Assembly: GCA_017540825.1 (NCBI GenBank)
Contig: JAFYAH010000046.1
Span: forward strand, 1 to 35,623
DNA: 35,623 nucleotides
Source of the DNA: Candidatus Methanomethylophilaceae archaeon
GTDB lineage: Archaea > Thermoplasmatota > Thermoplasmata > Methanomassiliicoccales > Methanomethylophilaceae
Direction of reading: 5' to 3'
In this document: piece after piece, positions 30,377-35,623 of the stretch
How the letters are laid out: every line of letters starts with the position of its first letter
Position numbering within the stretch: the first letter of the stretch is position 1
Notes under the pieces: model-generated
What the model was told of the DNA's origin: nothing
Database searches by the model: none
What the model saw: only the letters and a program-made list of their open reading frames with translations
Translations under genes and position numbers: made by a program

Positions 30377-32995
30377 TCAGACCTCGATGAGGATGAGGAT
30401 GCCGCCGACCTGGATGGTGTCCACGGCCTTCCCGTCGAGCATGAGGCGCTTCTCGACCTCGAAGTACTCCGGGCCTACGGAGACCTTCTCCCCGTCGACG
30501 TCGAGCTCCAGAGGGCCTTCGGAGAGCCTTGCGGCGGCCTCCTTGGGGTCCATGGCCGCTATCGCGGAGACGATGCCCTTGGCCTGGGCCTTGAACGCCG
30601 GCCCGAGCTTGGAGTGCATGGGCTTTATCCCGACGACCTCCTCGGTGAGCTCGGCCTCGGGGGCGATCTCCACCTTCCTGGCCTTGGTGGTCTCCATTAT
30701 GTCGGCCTTGGCGCATTCCAGAGCCTTGGCCTCGGAGCCGACGAGCTCCAGCAGGTCCAGCTCGGCGTTGAGCGGTATCTTCTTCTCTCCCTTCCATGCG
30801 CGGATCTCCGCGAGGACGTTCTTCAGCACCTCTCCGGCGGCCTCGGCGTCGTCGTCCTTGAACATCGGCTCCGGCCAGGCGGTCAGATGGAGGCTCCTGC
30901 AGCCGTCGATGGCCTTGAAGTGCTCCTGGTAGACGTCCTCGGTAACGTGGGGCATGAAGGGCGCCAGCATCTTGATGCTCCCGAGAAACACGTTGTACAG
31001 GGTGTACTTGACGGCGGGGTCGTTCCTGGCCTTGACCATCTCGACGTAGTTGTCGGCGAACTCGTGCCAGATGAACCCCTCGACCTCCCTCATGGCCTTG
31101 TCGAACTGGTACTGCCCGAGGCAGGAGTCGACGGTCTCGAGGACCTTGGTGAACCTGCTGATGATCCACCTGTCGGAGACCCTGAGCTCGGGCTGCCCCT
31201 TGGGGACGTCGTCGAAGAACCTGGACACGAACTGTCCGAGGTTGAACACCTTGTTGCAGAGCTTCTTCCCGCGGATGACGTCCTTCTCCCTGAAGGCGTG
31301 GTCGATGCCGAGCGAGCAGGTCGCGGCGTAGTACCTGAGCGCGTCGGCCCCGTAGTTCTTGAGTATGGGTATGGGATCGATGACGTTCCCGATGGACGAG
31401 TGCATAGGGGTCCCGTCGGGGGCCATGATGAACCCGTGGATCATGATGTCCTTCCATGGGATGCTCTCCTCGATCTGCTCCGCCCTTAGTATGGAGTAGA
31501 ACGCCCAGGTCCTGATGATGTCATGAGACTGGGGCCTCATGCTCATGGGGAACAGCTTCTTGTGGAGCTCCTCGTCCCTGCCCCAGAACGTGTTGTACAA
31601 GGAGGATCCCGAAGAGTCCATCCACGTGTCGAAGACGTCGGTGCATCCTATAAGCTTCCCGCCGCACTCCGGGCACTTCTCCACCGGAGGGGCGTCGAAC
31701 ACCGGGTCGACGTAGCACTGCTCCGCCGTGGCGCAGACCGCATGGCCGCACTTCTCGCACTCCCATATGGGGATGGGCGTGGCGAACACCCTCTGCCTGC
31801 TCAGGACCCAGTCCCACTCCAGGGAGTTGGTCCAGTCCTGCAGCCTTATCTTCATGAACTCGGGGAACCAGTTGATCTCGTCCGCCCTCTTGAGTATGGT
31901 CTCCTTGAACGAGGTGGTCTTCAGGAACCACTGGGGGACCTGCAGGAACTCGATGGGGGTGTGGCACCTCCAGCAGATGGATACCTGCTGCGGGTTGTCC
32001 TCCTGCTTCACCAGGAGCCCTGCGGCGCGGAGGTCCTCTATGGCGGCCTCCCTGGCCTCCAGGACGGGCATCCCGGCGTACTTCCCGGAGAGCTCCGTCA
32101 TCTTGCCGGCTTCGTCGATCCCCTTCTCCATGGGGAGGTGGTACTTCATGACCCACATGAGGTCGTCCTTGTCCCCGATGGTGCATATCATGACGTTCCC
32201 GGTGCCGTAGTCGAGCTTTACGGCGGGATCGGAGATGACCTTGACCCTCCTGCCGTACAGAGGGGTTATGAGCTCCTTCCCGACCAGATGGGCCTTCTCC
32301 TTGTCGTCCGGATGGACCGCGACCACCTTGCAGGTGCACAGGAGCTCCGGCCTGGTGGTCGCGACCAGGACATAGTCGTCCTCCTTGTCGGAGTCCGCGA
32401 CCATGAACTTGATGTAGTTCAGCTTGTTGACGTTGTCCCTGTACTCCACTTCCGCGTCGGCGAGGGCGGTCATGCAGCCCGGGCACCAGTTCACCGGGAA
32501 GTTCGCCTTGTAGACCAGCCCCCTGTTGAACAGGTTGACGAAGGACAGCTGGGTTATCTTCCTGTAGTAGGGAGCGTCGGTCTGGTAGTAGATGCTGGGG
32601 TCCATGGACTCGCCGAGCATCTTGAAGTCCTCGGTCATCTGGGCTATGAAGCCGTTGGCGTACTCCTCGCACAGCCTCCTGTACTCCTGCCTCGAGGTGT
32701 CGAGCTTCGTTATGTGGTGCTTCTTCTCGACCTTGACCTCGATCGGGGTCCCGTTGACGTCGAAGCACAGCGGGAAGAAGACGTTGTAACCCTTCATCCT
32801 CCTGTAGCGGGCCGCGAAGTCGATGAGGGAGTATCCGGTGGCGTGCCCCAGATGGAGCGGCCCGGAAGTGTACCTCGGAGGATTGTCTATGCTGTACACC
32901 GGCTTATCGGACTTCGGGTCGAAGCGGTACACCGCCTCGTCCTTCCACATGTCCTGCCAGCGTTTCTCGATAGAAGCTGAATCGTACTGTGCCAT
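30377..32995 (-). CDS. valS: Valyl-tRNA synthetase
   Basis: This 872-residue class I enzyme charges tRNA-Val. HIGH is HLGH at residues 48-51 in the segment PPRYTSGPLHLGHATGYS. The editing domain contains VATTRPELLCTCKVVAVHPDD, and the catalytic core has SRQRVFATPIPIWECEKCG with zinc-type cysteines. The KMSKS region is degenerate, reading TPMHSSIGN at residues 529-537, so the usual lysines are missing. The C-terminus (residues ~775-872) carries a domain with HSKLGPAFKAQAKGI that also occurs in the GlyRS at the window's right end. The start at 32995 (MAQYDSASIEKRW) fits the family and sits 26 nt from a TATA box. Confidence 0.95.
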   Translation of the reverse strand: MAQYDSASIEKRWQDMWKDEAVYRFDPKSDKPVYSIDNPPRYTSGPLHLGHATGYSLIDFAARYRRMKGYNVFFPLCFDVNGTPIEVKVEKKHHITKLDTSRQEYRRLCEEYANGFIAQMTEDFKMLGESMDPSIYYQTDAPYYRKITQLSFVNLFNRGLVYKANFPVNWCPGCMTALADAEVEYRDNVNKLNYIKFMVADSDKEDDYVLVATTRPELLCTCKVVAVHPDDKEKAHLVGKELITPLYGRRVKVISDPAVKLDYGTGNVMICTIGDKDDLMWVMKYHLPMEKGIDEAGKMTELSGKYAGMPVLEAREAAIEDLRAAGLLVKQEDNPQQVSICWRCHTPIEFLQVPQWFLKTTSFKETILKRADEINWFPEFMKIRLQDWTNSLEWDWVLSRQRVFATPIPIWECEKCGHAVCATAEQCYVDPVFDAPPVEKCPECGGKLIGCTDVFDTWMDSSGSSLYNTFWGRDEELHKKLFPMSMRPQSHDIIRTWAFYSILRAEQIEESIPWKDIMIHGFIMAPDGTPMHSSIGNVIDPIPILKNYGADALRYYAATCSLGIDHAFREKDVIRGKKLCNKVFNLGQFVSRFFDDVPKGQPELRVSDRWIISRFTKVLETVDSCLGQYQFDKAMREVEGFIWHEFADNYVEMVKARNDPAVKYTLYNVFLGSIKMLAPFMPHVTEDVYQEHFKAIDGCRSLHLTAWPEPMFKDDDAEAAGEVLKNVLAEIRAWKGEKKIPLNAELDLLELVGSEAKALECAKADIMETTKARKVEIAPEAELTEEVVGIKPMHSKLGPAFKAQAKGIVSAIAAMDPKEAAARLSEGPLELDVDGEKVSVGPEYFEVEKRLMLDGKAVDTIQVGGILILIEV

Positions 32996-33020
32996 GGCTA
33001 ACGCCTGCTGATTATTGAAA

Positions 33021-33030
33021 AGATATATAA
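33021..33030 (-). promoter_or_regulatory. TATA box of valS
   Basis: The minus strand reads TTATATATCT, ending 25 nt before the valS ATG at 32995. It is a strong AT-rich match in a GC-rich context. Confidence 0.6.
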
Positions 33031-33414
33031 GTGATGTTAGAAAGGAGCAATCGACCACGGCCTGCACGGGACGGCCAGCGTCCTTACGCGCCTGATGATC
33101 GACCGTCTTCTCATCTTCCAGCGGCAGCCGGCCCGTGTTCTGAAACTGTGAGGAAGCTTGCATTATGTCTATTATGTCATGATTAGTTCACATGATGACA
33201 TAATCATATGCAGGCTGCAGAGGAGCGCTTCATGATCAGAGATGGACGACATCCGGGTGGAACGCATGGATGAAGGCATCTGGACAGCGCCCTCCTGACC
33301 TGAAGATCGGATGCACCGTTCGCAGCCAGAAATCAGAAATGCGACCTCGCGTCGCCGATGCGTTCCTGCTCGGAAAGCCGGATGGTGGAAACGGGGCCGA
33401 AGCCCCTGGAGGGT
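33031..33414. other. 384-nt intergenic region upstream of valS
   Basis: No protein or RNA gene is recognisable here. It contains the AT-rich inverted repeat described separately, the far upstream part of the valS promoter region and the sequence downstream of the CBS-domain gene. Confidence 0.4.
33162..33204. repeat. AT-rich inverted repeat ATTATGTCAT/ATGACATAAT
   Basis: ATTATGTCAT at 33171-33180 and ATGACATAAT at 33195-33204 are perfect 10-bp inverted copies separated by 14 nt. An extra half-copy, ATTATGTC, stands at 33162-33169. The site is about 140 nt upstream of the valS TATA box, too far for a simple repressor. It could bind a dimeric regulator or be a leftover mobile-element end. Confidence 0.45.
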
Positions 33415-34590
33415 TTACTTCTTCCTCTTGCGGAAGGTGACCTTGGAGTCCTTCATGTTGATGACGGCGTCCTCGAGCTTCTTTATCAGCGTGGAGCAGG
33501 TCTGGACGAGGTCCCATCCGACCTCCTTCATCTGGACCGCGGTCCCGTTGATGAACAGCCTCGCGCTTACGCTGTACTTGAAGCTGCCTCCGACGTCGTT
33601 GTACCTGGAGACGTGCATCGTCAGCGACTCGGGCTTGTAGATCTTGGAGATCTTGGACACCATGGTCTCTATGTCGGCGTATATGGGCTCGACGGCCATC
33701 TTCTCGTCGTCCTCGAGGCCGCTGATCTGGACGAACAGCATGTCCCTCTCCCTGCAGGCGGAGATCAGCTCGAGTATGTCGAACTCGGTGATTATCCCGA
33801 CGAGCGTCTTGCCCTCCACCACCGGGAGCGAGGAGAACTTGTTGTCCACCATCAGGTCCACGGCCTGGGATATGTCGGCGTCCCACTCGATGACGCAGGC
33901 GGAGGTCGTGGCGATGGACTCGACCGTTATCTGGGAGCGGGAGCTCTTCTCCAGGTCCCCTATGGTCTTGTTCTCCTTCTTCCAGTTGTTGTCTATGATC
34001 TCCCTCATGCCCACGATGCCGGTGACCGCGTTCTGCTCGTCGACCACGGGTATGGTCCTGTAGTCCTCGCGGATCATCAGGTCGAGGGCGTCGTCCATCA
34101 GGTCGTTCACCTTGACGGACTCCACCGGGTTGCTCATGACCTCCCAGACCTTGATCTCCTTCAGGGCGCGTATGTCCCTTACTATCTCGATCAGCCTGTT
34201 CCTCTCTATTATTCCCACTATCTTCTTCCCGTTGAGGATCGGGAGCTGTCTGCAGTTGTTGGAGACCACGATCTCGGCTATGCGGGTGATCTCCATGTCG
34301 GCAGTCACCGACGGGAAGTTGCGGATAAGGCCCTTGACCTTCGCATCCAAAGACACGCTCTTCTTCCTGAGTATCGATGAGTAGCTCACCATACCCATGA
34401 ACTCGCCCTGGTCGACGACGGGCACGTCCTGGTACCTCGTCTCCTTCATCACGGCGAGGACGTCCGCGATGCGGTCCTCCGAAGAGACCACCGGGAAGTC
34501 CTCGGACATGATCCTGTCGACGGATATGCCGTCGATCTGCGACCTGAGCATAGATAGCTTCTTCAGATCTTCTAGGTCCTTTACAGCCAT
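33415..34590 (-). CDS. Four-CBS-domain protein with C-terminal HPF-like domain
   Basis: This 391-residue cytoplasmic protein holds four CBS domains, seen as repeated signatures: VDRIMSEDFPVVSSEDRIADVL, IRNFPSVTADMEITRIAEIV, WEVMSNPVESVKVNDLMDDAL and ITVESIATTSACVIEWDADI. Each is followed by a P-V-V/I-x-G-x-x-x-GI pattern. CBS pairs usually sense adenine nucleotides or SAM. The last 100 residues (MTMHVSRYNDVGGSFKYSVSARL) resemble the S30AE/hibernation-factor fold found on some archaeal CBS proteins, which hints at ribosome binding. The ATG at 34590 is preceded by GAGGTG (7 nt) and a TATA box, which rules out a 22-residue longer start at 34656. Confidence 0.87.
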   Translation of the reverse strand: MAVKDLEDLKKLSMLRSQIDGISVDRIMSEDFPVVSSEDRIADVLAVMKETRYQDVPVVDQGEFMGMVSYSSILRKKSVSLDAKVKGLIRNFPSVTADMEITRIAEIVVSNNCRQLPILNGKKIVGIIERNRLIEIVRDIRALKEIKVWEVMSNPVESVKVNDLMDDALDLMIREDYRTIPVVDEQNAVTGIVGMREIIDNNWKKENKTIGDLEKSSRSQITVESIATTSACVIEWDADISQAVDLMVDNKFSSLPVVEGKTLVGIITEFDILELISACRERDMLFVQISGLEDDEKMAVEPIYADIETMVSKISKIYKPESLTMHVSRYNDVGGSFKYSVSARLFINGTAVQMKEVGWDLVQTCSTLIKKLEDAVINMKDSKVTFRKRKK

Positions 34591-34628
34591 GTCTTTACAC
34601 CTCGATAAGATAAATCGGAAGGCTGGAC

Positions 34629-34636
34629 ATATAATA
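34629..34636 (-). promoter_or_regulatory. TATA box of the CBS-domain gene
   Basis: The minus strand reads TATTATAT, 38-46 nt upstream of the ATG at 34590, implying a leader of about 15 nt with the Shine-Dalgarno GAGGTG. A second AT-rich element, GATTTATCTT (about 34608-34617), lies closer. Confidence 0.45.
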
Positions 34637-34762
34637 CTTGCCGAAAATGGCCACATCGTGGCAGGTATGGGAGGCGAAGGGCCGCAGGATGCGAGGAAAA
34701 CCAGGGCAGGGCCGCGGGTCCGGAGGGGCCTGGGCCTCGCCCTGTTGAAAGGAGTTAAATAT

Positions 34763-35623
34763 TCAAAGGGAAGGGAACGGCTTCCCCGCCAGGAGCTCCT
34801 CGAGCACCGCGGAGGCGGAGTCCGCAGGTATGCGCTTCTGGTCGGTGGTGTCCCTGTCCCTGATGGTCACGGTGCCGTCCTTGAGGGTCTGGTAGTCCAC
34901 GGTTATGCACCAGGGCGTACCGACCTCGTCCATGCGGGCGTACCGCTTGCCGATGGTCCCGGAGCCGTCGTAGTAGGCCTCCATCCTGTGGGTGTGGACC
35001 TTCTCGTATATCTCCCTGGCCTTGTCGTCGAGGCCGTCCTTCTCCATCAGGGGGAATACGCCGACCTTGATGGGGGCGACCGCCGGGGCCAGCCTCAGGA
35101 CGGTGTAGTCGTCCTTGGGGTCGTAGGCGTGCTCCAGGACGGAGTAGAATATCCTGTCCAGCCCGTGGGACGGCTCGATGACGTGGGGTATCACGCGGAC
35201 CCCCGCGACCTTCTCAACCCTCTTCACGACCTCGAAGTACTCTTCGGTAAGGACCACGTCCTCCCCGTCCACCTTCACGGCCAGCTTCCCGTCCTTCACG
35301 TCCGAGGGCGACATCGACTCCATGGCGGCGGCTATCGCCTTGGCCTTGGCCTTGAAGGCCGGACCGAGCGCCTTGTGCTTCGCCGCTATCTTCTCGACCT
35401 CCATCTCGCGGGGCTCGTCGAACCTCTTCAGATGGGTGAGGTCGGCTCCGGAGAACTGGGAGTGCCTGGAGAGGTCCCAGGACCCCCTGTCGGCTATCCC
35501 GACGACCTCGGTCCATCCGTAGGACAGGAGGACCTCCGCGTCCCAGCAGTCGGCGGCGTAGTGGGCCATCTCGTCCTTCTCGTGCTCCCTGAACCTGAGC
35601 CTCTTGGGGTCTATCCCGAGGGA
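34763..35623 (-). CDS. glyS: Glycyl-tRNA synthetase, C-terminal part (partial)
   Basis: The last 286 codons of an archaeal/eukaryotic-type class II GlyRS are visible; the 5' end lies beyond the window. The segment begins GIDPKRLRFREHEKDEMAHY, typical of the motif-2 side. It contains DCWDAEVLLSYGWTEVVGIADR and SGADLTHLKRF. Motif 3 follows in VIPHVIEPSHGLDRIFYSVLEHAY. It finishes with the anticodon-binding domain (APIKVGVFPLMEKDGLDDKA, YDGSGTIGKRYARMDEVGTPWCITVDY, TIRDRDTTDQKRI). An insertion with HKALGPAFKAKAKAIAAAM closely resembles the C-terminal part of the nearby ValRS. The stop at 34763 is followed 172 nt later by the CBS-domain gene start. Confidence 0.95.
   Translation of the reverse strand, partial: SLGIDPKRLRFREHEKDEMAHYAADCWDAEVLLSYGWTEVVGIADRGSWDLSRHSQFSGADLTHLKRFDEPREMEVEKIAAKHKALGPAFKAKAKAIAAAMESMSPSDVKDGKLAVKVDGEDVVLTEEYFEVVKRVEKVAGVRVIPHVIEPSHGLDRIFYSVLEHAYDPKDDYTVLRLAPAVAPIKVGVFPLMEKDGLDDKAREIYEKVHTHRMEAYYDGSGTIGKRYARMDEVGTPWCITVDYQTLKDGTVTIRDRDTTDQKRIPADSASAVLEELLAGKPFPSL

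Noticed and set aside
1-35623. CRISPR array, transposase or integrase gene
   Set aside because: No regularly spaced direct repeats, cas genes, DDE/serine/tyrosine recombinases or insertion-sequence ends were seen in the window.

Overview
This 35.6 kb, GC-rich window is archaeal. Rpo11, archaeal-type TruD, an ATP-dependent DNA ligase, a Hef-type helicase, archaeal ValRS and GlyRS, and a CDP-alcohol phosphotransferase sit beside TATA boxes about 20-30 nt upstream of start codons, which suggests leaderless or short-leader transcripts. A BspA/InlB-repeat surface protein, a DUF6951-like protein, an EFR1-type flavodoxin-ferredoxin and, above all, an in-frame amber codon in an otherwise intact helicase suggest the Thermoplasmata, most likely the pyrrolysine-using order Methanomassiliicoccales. 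The taxonomy is inferred: no pyl genes or rRNA lie in the window.

Layout. 1-3717: partial ADP-forming acyl-CoA synthetase (minus) and, behind it, a large AT-richer surface protein. 3985-9198: a metallopeptidase-like protein that seems to have lost its catalytic motif, then plus-strand AhpD-like and HesB/IscA-like genes, facing a minus-strand series (DNA ligase, ACR3/BASS transporter, DUF6951-like, MazG). 9237-9717: non-coding, with hairpins and inverted repeats. 9718-12882: Hef-like helicase and a Sel1-repeat protein (minus). 13004-14553: rpoL-truD. 14714-16676: DUF3795 protein and a divergent AGCS sodium:amino-acid symporter.

16737-21349 is a bacterial-type thiazole synthesis cluster, thiS - [AAA-ATPase/PD-(D/E)XK gene] - thiG - thiH - tenI, with the accessory ATPase lodged between thiS and thiG. 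ThiS carries sulfur as a C-terminal thiocarboxylate, ThiH makes dehydroglycine from tyrosine, ThiG builds the thiazole and TenI aromatises it. A tRNA-Gly(UCC) follows, then two accessory genes: a HipA-like kinase without a HipB partner, and an SF1 helicase/AAA protein whose frame is broken by a single UAG just before helicase motifs V and VI.

25597-29593 is a compact operon (DEAD-box RNA helicase, CDP-alcohol phosphotransferase, an uncharacterised double zinc-ribbon protein). It converges on a minus-strand set: EFR1 protein, ValRS, a four-CBS-domain protein and partial GlyRS. The observation most worth pursuing is the amber helicase: UAG decoding would give a complete enzyme, while termination would give one lacking essential motifs. 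Two other minus-strand genes (DUF6951-like and EFR1) lack a stop codon where their families normally end, which may be assembly error, stop loss or genuine overlap.
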